Assembly: GCA_963830775.1 (NCBI GenBank)
Contig: CAWHNT010000032.1
Coordinates: 434,001-498,000 of the forward strand
Length of the DNA stretch: 64,000 nt
DNA from: CAWHNT01 sp963830775
GTDB taxonomy: Bacteria > Pseudomonadota > Alphaproteobacteria > Geminicoccales > Geminicoccaceae
Reading direction: 5' to 3'
Shown here: positions 38,886-46,714 of the stretch, piece by piece
How positions within the stretch are numbered: position 1 is the stretch's first letter
Layout of the letters: the number at the start of each line of letters is the position of its first letter
The notes under the pieces: model-generated
Told to the model about the DNA's origin: nothing
What the model saw: the letters and a program-made list of their open reading frames with translations, nothing else
The model's database searches: none
Made by a program: the position numbers and the translations under genes

Positions 38886-39950
38886 TCAGCCGAAGATGAT
38901 GTCGCGATGGATGGCGAGTGCTGTAATGAAGTCGCGGCCCTTGTTGCCGGCTTCCTTGATGCTGCCGCCGATGGCGCGGTTCGCGTCCTCCTGGTTGTAG
39001 CCCAGGAACAGTGGATAGCTCACGGACATCGACTTCATCCATAGCTTGTCCTGGTCGTGCGCGTCCTCGGGCTTGCGGTTGCACAAGCCGACCTTGTCGG
39101 TCATCAGCGGCGCCACGTCGACCATGAAGTCGATCCGCTGCTTGAGCGCTGCCTTTTCCGAGGGCGAAAGGGACCGGTCGATCGCCTGCTTCAGGCGCAG
39201 GGCTGCCGCGGTGGAGTCCTCGCCCGAGACCGCGTCCTTGGCCACCGGCGTCTCCGTCAGCGTGTTGTTGCCGGTATAGTAGCCGACCGCGTCCGAGACC
39301 GCCTCGTGATTGATGAGCCTGCCGAGCTTGCTCATGGATGCTACGGGCTCATAGAACATGCCGCGGATGGCGCCCGCCGCCTCGCGTGCATCCAGGCTTC
39401 CGGCACCGCTCGTGCCGAGCTTGTCCAGTGCTGCCGACTTGTCGGCATCGTTCACGTTGGAGCGGAAATAGTCGTTGCCCATGTTCTCGTTGGCCATCGG
39501 CTTTGCGCTGTTGCGCACGCTCGGCAGCTGGCCCATGGCATGCAGGAACTGGGCCTTGGCCGCCCCGTACTCCCCCTTGAGCGGCTTCGCCTTGTCCAGC
39601 ACTCCCTTGCGGGTGACGTCATCGGTGGCATTGCTGATCTGCTGCTTGATCGCCGTCAGATCGCTGAGCTTCACCTTCTTGCCGAGGCCCAGCCGCTCGA
39701 ACACGCGCGCGCCCACGCCGGGAATGCCGACCTCGGTGTCGATGGCGGCCTTGATCGCCTCCGCGGCCTGCTTGTGCTTTTCCGCACGGGCCAGGAAGTG
39801 GATGCCGCTGCGCTTGTCCGCACGGTGGGTGTGCAGGTCGCCGGCAGTCGAGAGGCGGAGATGCTTCTCGCCCGGAATGTCCTTGAACTGCCCGCCGGCC
39901 TTGGTCTGCTGGTAGATCTGGCTGAAGGTGGTGGTGCCGCCGACCTGCAT
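38886..39950 (-). CDS. candidate type III secretion effector (unknown function)
   Basis: A 354-aa protein that I do not recognise. It starts MQVGGTTTFSQIYQQTKAGG, rich in Thr, Ser and Gln and poor in acidic residues, as in type III export signals. Then come STAGDLHTHRADKRSG, an amphipathic stretch KHKQAAEAIKAAIDTEVGIPG, and a mainly helical body without membrane segments. A GGAGG site is 7 nt before the ATG. It is third in an operon behind two CesT-like chaperone genes (30 bp gap), the standard setting of an exported effector. It ends HRDIIFG, similar to the ends of both chaperones. No enzymatic motif is visible. Confidence 0.55.
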   Translation of the reverse strand: MQVGGTTTFSQIYQQTKAGGQFKDIPGEKHLRLSTAGDLHTHRADKRSGIHFLARAEKHKQAAEAIKAAIDTEVGIPGVGARVFERLGLGKKVKLSDLTAIKQQISNATDDVTRKGVLDKAKPLKGEYGAAKAQFLHAMGQLPSVRNSAKPMANENMGNDYFRSNVNDADKSAALDKLGTSGAGSLDAREAAGAIRGMFYEPVASMSKLGRLINHEAVSDAVGYYTGNNTLTETPVAKDAVSGEDSTAAALRLKQAIDRSLSPSEKAALKQRIDFMVDVAPLMTDKVGLCNRKPEDAHDQDKLWMKSMSVSYPLFLGYNQEDANRAIGGSIKEAGNKGRDFITALAIHRDIIFG

Positions 39951-39980
39951 GACGAGCCTCCCTTTCCGGTCCTCTGGGCC

Positions 39981-40443
39981 TCAACCGCGGATGATGTCGA
40001 AGCGGAGCAGGTCAGGGTCGGGAGCGGCCGACCTGTCCTTGCGGCCGACATAGTCGCGAAAGCCCCCCACCACCCGCAGCACATCCAGGATCAGCCCGCG
40101 CAGCGTGTCGGCATCCAGGGCAGCGCGCGGGTGCCGCAAAGCGCAAGACCGCCTCGCCGCCCGGCTCCTCGAGCCCGGTCCAGCCGCCTCCGGTTTCCTT
40201 GCTCCGGCCGTTATAGGCCAGGAGCAGGCCGTAGGTCGCCTCGCGCAGAGCAGGCTCGGGCCTGCCCAGCCGGCTGTGGAAGTTGAGCTGGTCGGCGTCG
40301 GGATCGTAGGTCAGGACAAGTGCTGCACCCGTGCTGGTGCTGACGTACCAGCCGGCACCTTCCGGCAGCTCGATGGTCTCGGCGATGCCGAGCGTGCCGC
40401 CCACCTCCGCCATCAGGTCGCTGACCCCGCCGCTGTCCGCCAT
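39981..40443 (-). CDS. CesT-like type III secretion chaperone B (frameshifted)
   Basis: About 153 aa, the same length as chaperone A. The fold signature is readable: MADSGGVSDLMAEVGGTLGI, then GAALVLTYDPDADQLNFHSRLG, LLLAYNGRSKETGGGWTGLEEPGGEAVL. One extra base near 40127 shifts the frame; the C-terminal part continues ALDADTLRGLILDVLRVVGGF and ends LLRFDIIRG. Class I chaperones of this family bind the N terminus of effectors in the cytoplasm. Weak but consistent similarity to A suggests an ancient duplication or a heterodimer. Confidence 0.68.
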
Positions 40444-40475
40444 CGGTCGACCCCTCGAGCTGCCTGGTGCCGCCT

Positions 40476-40937
40476 TCACCCGCGGATGAAATCGGGCCGG
40501 AAGGCGTTGCTGCCGTTGACCGAGGCGGAAGCCGACAGATCGCGGAGCCGCGCGCGCCAGGCCTCGGCGCTGCCGATCAGATCCTCGACGAGCTGCCGCA
40601 GCCTGGCCGCGTCGAGACCCGTAGCCGACTGCTCGCGCACGAGGACAACCTCGCCGCCCGGCTCTTCCAGGCCGGCGCGGACGCCGCCCGAGGCCGGTAG
40701 CGCGCCATTGTGGATCAGGAGGTTTTCGTAGACCGCTTCAAGTGCCGAGGAGTCCGGCATGCCGATGGGCATGGTAAGCAGGACCCGATCGCCGCCGTCA
40801 TCATAGTCGACCTCGATCGACCCTGCCTCGGTCACCAAGTGCCAGGCATTCTCGTCCGAGTACTCGCTGACCTGCGGAAGATCCATGAGGTCACCGAGTT
40901 CAACCATAAGATTATGGACGTGGTCCCAACCAGCCAT
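40476..40937 (-). CDS. CesT-like type III secretion chaperone A
   Basis: A 153-aa acidic protein with the CesT/SycE pattern: MAGWDHVHNLMVELGDLMDL, the beta strands SIEVDYDDGGDRVLLTMPIG, NLLIHNGALPASGGVRAGLEE, PGGEVVLVREQSATGLDAARL and a last helix ending AFRPDFIRG. I place the start at the ATG at 40937; an upstream extension would run into the IS4 element. It is first in the chaperone-chaperone-effector operon. No secretion apparatus gene is in the window, so the needle complex must be elsewhere, or the family has another use. Confidence 0.75.
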   Translation of the reverse strand: MAGWDHVHNLMVELGDLMDLPQVSEYSDENAWHLVTEAGSIEVDYDDGGDRVLLTMPIGMPDSSALEAVYENLLIHNGALPASGGVRAGLEEPGGEVVLVREQSATGLDAARLRQLVEDLIGSAEAWRARLRDLSASASVNGSNAFRPDFIRG

Positions 40938-40960
40938 CGTCTTCGCCCCCTGCCCGGAGC

Positions 40961-42495
40961 CTTGCAATTACCCACATCTGCGGGGTGCAGGAGTGGGCTG
41001 ACGCTGAACGAGCCTGGCCGTGAGGTGTTGTCGAGCACCGACACGTACAGACCAGGTGCTCGATGGATCGTTCCGGCTGGGATGCCGCCTCCTGGGTAGA
41101 CCAGGAACTCGCCGGCTCGACGTTCAAGGACGAACGTCTGGGCCGGCGGCTGCGCAAGCTTCTCGTGCAGATGGCAGGCGCGGTCGGTGCACCCATCCCT
41201 CTGGCATGCCAGGATTGGGCCAACACCAAGGCCGCCTATCGCTTCCTCTCGAACGAGGCGGTCAGCGAGGCCGAGATCCTCGCCGGCCATTTCCACGCGA
41301 CGCGCCGCCGCGTCGCGGCCGCCGACGGGCTGATCCTGGTCCTGCAGGACACGACCGAGTTCTCCTACCAGCGTGCGCGGCCCGAGCGGATCGGCGCGAT
41401 CACGACCGCCCCGAGCCGACGGGAAGCCAATGGCCGGCTCAGGATGCACACCGTCTGTGGCCTGCTGATGCACGCCAGCCTGGCGGTAACGACAGAGGGG
41501 CTGCCGCTAGGGCTGGCGGCGATCAAGTTTTGGACGCGGGCCAAGTTCAAGGGCACGAACGCGCTCAAGCGCCGGGTCAACCCGACCCGCGTGCCGATCG
41601 AGAGGAAGGAGAGCATCCGCTGGCTGGAGAACATGCGTCAAGCCACAGCACTCCTCGGCGACCCGACGCGGCTGGTCCACATCGGCGACCGTGAGAACGA
41701 CATCTACGAGTTCTTCTGCGCGGCGCAGGCGGCGGGCACCCACTTCCTCGTGCGCACCTGCGTCGATCGCCTGGCCGGCGATGGCCGGCACACGATCGCT
41801 GACGAGATGGGAGAGGTCGCGGTCCAGGGCCTGCATCGGGTCGAGGTCGCCGGGGAGGATGGCAAGGCCAGCCAGGCCAGCGTCGAGCTTCGCTATCGGC
41901 GCATCCACGTGCGGCCGCCGATCGGCAAGCAGAAGCGCTATCCCGCGCTCGACCTGACCGTGATCCATGCCCAGGAGCGCTGCAAGCCGGAAGGCCGGGC
42001 CGCCATCGACTGGAAGCTCATCACCGACTTGCCCGTTCAGTTCGCCCAAGGAGGCCATCGAGAAGCTTGGCTGGTATGCCCGGCGCTGGCAGATCGAGCT
42101 GTTCCACAAGATCCTGAAATCCGGCTGCCGGGCTGAGGAGGCAAGGCTGCGGACCGCCGAGCGCCTCGTCAACCTGCTCGCCCTATTCTGTATCCTGAGC
42201 TGGCGGCTGTTCTGGCTGACCATGCTCAACCGCGCCGCCCCGGATGCCTCGCCCCGGCTTGCCTTGACCGAAGGCGAAGTGTGCCTGCTCGACCGGATGG
42301 CCGGCCGCCCAAGCAACCGCTCGCCGCCGACAACGCTCTCCAGCTACCTGACCCAGATCGCCCGGCTCGGTGGCTACCTCGCCCGTGCCTCCGATCCGCC
42401 GCCCGGAAACACCGTGATGTGGCGCGGATGGTCCCGCCTCATGGACATCAAGCTCGGTGCGGCCATCGCAGGGGCCACTTGTGGGTAATTGGAAG
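40961..42495 (+). mobile_element. IS4-family (IS50-like) insertion sequence
   Basis: A 1535-bp element with inverted repeats CTTGCAATTACCCACA (left) and CTTCCAATTACCCACA (right, reverse complement), one mismatch in 16, and a perfect 9-bp target duplication GCCCGGAGC (40952-40960 and 42496-42504), the size typical of IS50/Tn5. It lies 23 bp upstream of chaperone A and so separates the operon from its former promoter. Confidence 0.92.
41063..42488 (+). CDS. IS4-family transposase (one frameshift)
   Basis: Tn5-like transposase of about 474 aa. The N-terminal DNA-binding part is WVDQELAGSTFKDERLGRRL, the catalytic Asp residues are in LVLQDTTEFSY and HIGDRENDIYEF, and the YREK signature is WYARRWQIELFHKILKSG. 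One extra base near 42045 separates WKLITDLPV from SSPKEAIEKLGWY. The short C-terminal dimerisation part ends GAAIAGATCG inside the right end. Confidence 0.88.
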
Positions 42496-42559
42496 GCCCG
42501 GAGCACGGTTACCAGCCGGTCGCCACCGAGGCAATGAGCAGACCGGGGTCGATCAGGGC

Positions 42560-43057
42560 CTACAGTGCATCCAGGTCGAGGAGGAGCGGCTCATGCCCGG
42601 TGGAGCGGATGAAGCGCAGGAGATCCGCCCCCCGGATGGCGGTCGTGGCGTCGTTGCGCAAGGGATGGCAGTTGACGATACCCTGTGCCGCGAGCCTGGC
42701 ATCGAGCACGTGGGTGACCCGGCCGTCGCTGTCGTTGACGATGGCCAGGGGTGTGACCGATCCGGGCTCGACGCCCAGAACCTCGCGCAGGAGCTCGGAG
42801 CGGCCGAAGGAGAACCGAGCCGCTCCCAGCGCCTTGCTGAGGCGGTTGAGATCCACCCGCTGCTCGTCGCCGCAGGTGACCAGCCACAGCCGGTCCTTCT
42901 TGTCCTTGAGGAACAGGTTCTTGCAATGGGCACCGGGCAGATGCGCCGTGTGCTGCTGGGACTCCTCGACCGTGAAGACAGGCGGATGGTCGAACGTCTC
43001 GGTCTCGATGCCCAGCGACGTCAGGTGGGCCAGGATCTCGGCACGGGTGGTCAGCAT
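42560..43057 (-). CDS. YbaK/ProX-like aminoacyl-tRNA deacylase
   Basis: A 165-aa trans-editing protein that hydrolyses mischarged prolyl-tRNA (Ala-tRNA-Pro in ProXp-ala proteins). Conserved features are the start FDHPPVFTVEE, HLPGAHCKNLFLKDKKDRLW with the substrate-contacting Lys, SFGRSELLREVLGVEPGSVTPLAIVND, and a C-terminal NCHPLRNDATT. It is intact and 34 bp downstream of accA on the same strand. Confidence 0.88.
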   Translation of the reverse strand: MLTTRAEILAHLTSLGIETETFDHPPVFTVEESQQHTAHLPGAHCKNLFLKDKKDRLWLVTCGDEQRVDLNRLSKALGAARFSFGRSELLREVLGVEPGSVTPLAIVNDSDGRVTHVLDARLAAQGIVNCHPLRNDATTAIRGADLLRFIRSTGHEPLLLDLDAL

Positions 43058-43091
43058 GCGGCGTAGAGCCTGCTTTTCCGATCCGCCACTC

Positions 43092-44049
43092 TCAGGCCTC
43101 GGCCGCCTGACCCATCCGCAGGAACTTCTCGCGCCGGGTACGGCGGAGCTCGGGCGGGGTCAGGGTGAGGAGCCGGCGGAGGTGGCGCTCGATCGTGTCG
43201 CCGACCGCACGGATGGTGGTGGTGCGGCCGCGATGGGCGGCACCCAGAGGCTCGGCGATCACCTCGTCGACCAGCTTCAGCTGGTGCAGGTCCTGGGCCG
43301 TGAGCTTGAGGGCCTCGGCGGCGGCCGGGGCCTGCTCGGCGCTGCGCCAGAGGATGGCGGCACAGCCCTCGGGCGAGATCACCGAGTAGATCGCGTGCTC
43401 CAGCATGAGGACGGAATTGGCGGCCGCCAGGGCGATGGCGCCGCCGGAGCCCCCTTCGCCGACGATGGTGGCGACGATCGGGACCTCGAGTGTCAGGCAG
43501 GTCTCGATCGAGCGGGCGATGGCCTCGGCCTGGCCGCGCTCCTCGGCGTCGATCCCGGGATGGGCGCCGGGCGTGTCGACGAAGGTGAGGACCGGGATGT
43601 GGAAGCGTTCGGCCAGGCGCATGAGGCGCATGGCCTTGCGGTAGCCCTTCGGGCCTGGCCATGCCGAAATTGTGCCGGACCCGGTCCTCGGTCTCGCGGC
43701 CCTTCTCCTGGCCGATCACGGCGACCGAGAGGCCGCGGAAGCGGGCGAGGCCGCCGATGATCGCCTGATCGTCGCCGAAGCTGCGGTCGCCTGCCAGCGG
43801 CATGAAACCTTCGAGCAGCCCTTCCGCATAGTCCTGGAAGTGCGGCCGGTCGGGGTGGCGGGCGACTTGCGTCTTCTGCCACGGGCTGAGCTTGCCATAA
43901 GTCTGGGCCAGCAGCTTGGCGGCCCGACTCTCAAGCTTGGTGATCTCCTCGGCAAGGTCGAGCTCGCTGCCGTCCGCCAGATGGCGCAGCTCCTTCACCT
44001 TGCCTTCAAGCTCGGCGATCGGCTTCTCGAACTCGAGGAGCGTGTTCAT
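43092..44049 (-). CDS. accA: acetyl-CoA carboxylase carboxyltransferase subunit alpha (frameshifted)
   Basis: Alpha subunit of the carboxyltransferase that forms malonyl-CoA, about 318 aa, the usual length. The N terminus MNTLLEFEKPIAELEGKVKEL and RPHFQDYAEGLLEGFMPLAGD are typical; the crotonase-fold core has VDTPGAHPGIDAEERGQAEAIA and IVGEGGSGGAIALA. One extra base near 43652 (NFGMARPEG then YRKAMRLMRLAE) breaks the frame. AccA is essential, so an error in the sequence is more likely than a null gene. Confidence 0.93.
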
Positions 44050-44138
44050 GCCCATCCGCAACCGGTCCCGGGGACGGCGCCGGATGTGGGGCCGGTCTCA
44101 GGAACTGTCAACTTGACGGCGAGTCGCCGGGCCGCTTG

Positions 44139-45038
44139 TCACGCTGCAACATGCTCGGGCGAGCCTCGCGCCCTTCGGCGGGGCCTGCCGACGGTTGTGG
44201 CCGGCTCGCAGCGGCAGCCGCCGGCAGCCTTGGCTGCATAGAGCGCCCGATCGGCACTGGCCATGAGCTCCTCGCCAGTCCGCCCGTCGGTGGGCCAGAA
44301 GGCGAGGCCGGCGCTGGCGCCGACCATCACCCTCCCGCCATCAAGCTGGTAGGGCTCGTTCAGGGCGGTGATGATCCGGGCGGCGATGGCTTGGGCCTGT
44401 TCCGCCCGCACGGTCGGTCCGAGCACGACCACGAACTCGTCGCCGCCAAGCCGTGCCGCCAGATCGCCCGCGCGCACGCACGCCCGCAGACGGCCGGCGA
44501 CCTCGACCAGCAGCCGGTCGCCCGCGAGATGGCCCAGCCGGTCATTGACCGGCTTGAACTTGTCGAGGTCGATAAGGAGCAGAGCGGCGATCAGGCCGGT
44601 GCGTCCGGCCTCGCTCAGGGCCAGATCGAGCTGAGCCTCCAGCAGCGCGCGGTTGGCGAGCTTGGTCAGGGGATCGTGCTGCAGCGCGGTGACGTCGGCA
44701 TGCATGATCACCGCACCGCCGCCAATCTCCGCCGTCACGGGCGAGACGCTGAGCTGGAACCAGTGATGGAGGCCGTCGAACGCGCAAGGATAGACCTTCA
44801 CGAACTGTTCCAACTCTCCGCTGAGCACGCGCCGGATGCCTTGGGCGATCTCACCCGCCTCGGCGCAGCCCCGGTCCGCCGCCGCCGAACACTCGTCCAG
44901 ATAGTTCCAGCTGCCGCCCGGCTGCCGCAGCCCGCCTTTGGCAGCGACCCGGTCCCAGGCACGGTTCGTGGCCGAGATGGTGCCGTCGCAGTTCACGATG
45001 GCGATCTCGGCCGGAAGAGCATCCAGGATTCTGAGCAT
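44139..45038 (-). CDS. PAS-GGDEF diguanylate cyclase
   Basis: A 299-aa protein with an N-terminal PAS-like sensor (MLRILDALPAEIAIVNCDG, to VTALQHDPLTKL) and a C-terminal GGDEF domain. The active site is RLGGDEFVVVLG, intact, and the inhibitory site RAGD is five residues upstream, so c-di-GMP synthesis with product feedback is expected. No transmembrane helix is seen; it should be cytoplasmic. A short Arg-rich tail follows the domain. Confidence 0.9.
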   Translation of the reverse strand: MLRILDALPAEIAIVNCDGTISATNRAWDRVAAKGGLRQPGGSWNYLDECSAAADRGCAEAGEIAQGIRRVLSGELEQFVKVYPCAFDGLHHWFQLSVSPVTAEIGGGAVIMHADVTALQHDPLTKLANRALLEAQLDLALSEAGRTGLIAALLLIDLDKFKPVNDRLGHLAGDRLLVEVAGRLRACVRAGDLAARLGGDEFVVVLGPTVRAEQAQAIAARIITALNEPYQLDGGRVMVGASAGLAFWPTDGRTGEELMASADRALYAAKAAGGCRCEPATTVGRPRRRARGSPEHVAA

Positions 45039-45156
45039 GGCAAATGTCCGCTCACCAGGAGCTTGCCCTCAAGCTGGGCCCAGCGCCCCAGGACCGGGAC
45101 GATCATAGCCGCGACAGCTTAACAAGAACTTGCGCCGTCCATGTGGGACGAGCCGG

Positions 45157-46158
45157 TCAGGGTGCGGCCAGGCCCGCCAGCGCCTCACGGCAGATCAGGG
45201 CGTCGGGTGCCGCCGTGCGACGGGAGCGCAGCTCGGCGTCCTGGAGGCGGGCCAGGGCGGCGAGGAGCCGGTCGGCCGACCAGTCGCGCACGATGGTCTC
45301 GAACAGGTCGCGCTGGCGGAAGTGGAGCGGAGCCAGCGCTGCCGCTTGTGGCTTCCCGGCAGCGATCTCGCCCTTGAGCCGGAGCGCCTGCATGAGCGTG
45401 CGGGAGGCGGCGCGGAGCAGGCTGGAGGGGTGGACGCCCTCGGCGATGAGGCGGTCCAGGACCCGGTCCAGGCGGCGCTGCTCGCCCGTGAGTGCCGCAC
45501 GGACCATGTCGTCGATCTCGATCGCGGCGCTGTCGCCGACGATGGCGGCGGCATCCTGCAGAGTGACCGCGCGCGGCCGTTCGCCCATGTAGAGGGCGAG
45601 CTTCTCCAGCTCGCGCCGGGTCACCGCCCGGTCGCCGCCGAGATTGGCCGCGAGCCAGGCCTGGGCTTCGGCCTCGACGCGCAGGCCCAGCTCGCCCAGG
45701 GTCTCGCGGATGAAGGCCGGCAGGCTGCGCTCGTCGGCCCTGTAGCAGGGGAGCGCCACGGCGGCGGGGGCGGATTCGACCGCCCGGCGCAGCTTCGAGC
45801 CGCCGCCGAGCTCGCCGGCCTCGACCAGGACGAAGCCCTCCTGCTGCGGCAGGGCCAGGAGGTCCTTCATCGCCTTGGCCAGGCGATCGTCGGCACCGCG
45901 GACGCGCACGAGCCGGCGGCCGCCCATCAGGCACAAGGCCTGCGCCTCCTCGACCAGGCGGGCGGGCTCGCGGTCGAGCAGGTCGGGGTCGAGCTCGCTG
46001 ACGCGGAAGGGATCGTCCAGCGCGTCGACGACCGTGGCGGCCAGCCGGCGGGCGCGCTCGGCCACGAGGCCGGCGTCGGGGCCGTAGAGGAGGACGGTCG
46101 CGACCCCGGGGCGCGGGCGGGCGAGGAAAGGCTCGATCTCGCGGGTGGCGAGCTTCAT
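45157..46158 (-). CDS. holA: DNA polymerase III subunit delta
   Basis: Clamp-loader delta subunit of 333 aa from the ATG at 46158 (MKLATREIEPFLARP). It has a Walker-like VLLYGPDAGLVAERAR without a functional P-loop, QALCLMGGRRLVRVRGAD, and the C-terminal collar segment LEKLALYMGERPRAVTLQDAA, all typical of HolA. It lies 34 bp downstream of lptE in the conserved alphaproteobacterial order. Confidence 0.9.
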   Translation of the reverse strand: MKLATREIEPFLARPRPGVATVLLYGPDAGLVAERARRLAATVVDALDDPFRVSELDPDLLDREPARLVEEAQALCLMGGRRLVRVRGADDRLAKAMKDLLALPQQEGFVLVEAGELGGGSKLRRAVESAPAAVALPCYRADERSLPAFIRETLGELGLRVEAEAQAWLAANLGGDRAVTRRELEKLALYMGERPRAVTLQDAAAIVGDSAAIEIDDMVRAALTGEQRRLDRVLDRLIAEGVHPSSLLRAASRTLMQALRLKGEIAAGKPQAAALAPLHFRQRDLFETIVRDWSADRLLAALARLQDAELRSRRTAAPDALICREALAGLAAP

Positions 46159-46192
46159 GCGGGTTGCACGGGAGCGAGCGGGGCTGAGCCCC

Positions 46193-46714
46193 TCACTTCT
46201 CGGCCGCCTTGGCGAAGTAGAGCGCCAGCTGGGTGCGGATTTGACGGCTGACCTCGCGGGCGGCACGGCGCTCGGCGTCCTGCTCCGCCACCAGGGTGGC
46301 GAAGGGCTCGGAGCGGACATTGTAGGAGACGACGCGGCGGATGGCCGAGCGATAGAGGACGCGGCTGTCGGCCTTGGCCTTGAGCTCGAAGGTGGCGGCG
46401 AGGCTGAGGTCGAAGCGGGTGGCGACATCGTCGAGCTGGATGGCCAGCGCGTTCTTCGCCCGCTGGAGCACGACCGTGAGCCGGTACTCCGGCGGAAGCT
46501 GCACGCCCGCGGGATTGAGCTCCTCGATCAGGAAGTTGCGCATGGTCTGGTCGAGGCGCCGGTCGGCCGGGTCGACCTCGACCGCCGCGAGATCGCGGTT
46601 GAGCGCTGCCCCGCGGGCTCCTCCGTGCAGCGGGCGCAGGTTGCAGCCGGCGAGCGGCAGCGCAGCCGCCAGGAGCAGCAGGCGCCGCCGCGGGAGAGGC
46701 TCAGACCACGACAT
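46193..46714 (-). CDS. lptE: LPS-assembly lipoprotein LptE
   Basis: Outer-membrane lipoprotein of 173 aa that plugs LptD for lipopolysaccharide export. A twin-Arg-like start RRRLLLLAAALPLAGC gives a signal peptide II site at Cys24, followed by NLRPLHGG, the pattern of alphaproteobacterial LptE. The start overlaps the 3' end of leuS by 14 bp and holA follows, the usual order. Confidence 0.88.
   Translation of the reverse strand: MSWSEPLPRRRLLLLAAALPLAGCNLRPLHGGARGAALNRDLAAVEVDPADRRLDQTMRNFLIEELNPAGVQLPPEYRLTVVLQRAKNALAIQLDDVATRFDLSLAATFELKAKADSRVLYRSAIRRVVSYNVRSEPFATLVAEQDAERRAAREVSRQIRTQLALYFAKAAEK

Noticed and set aside
38836..40967. Part of a type III secretion apparatus cluster
   Set aside because: No ring, needle, ATPase or export-gate gene is found within the window; only chaperone-like and candidate effector genes are present.
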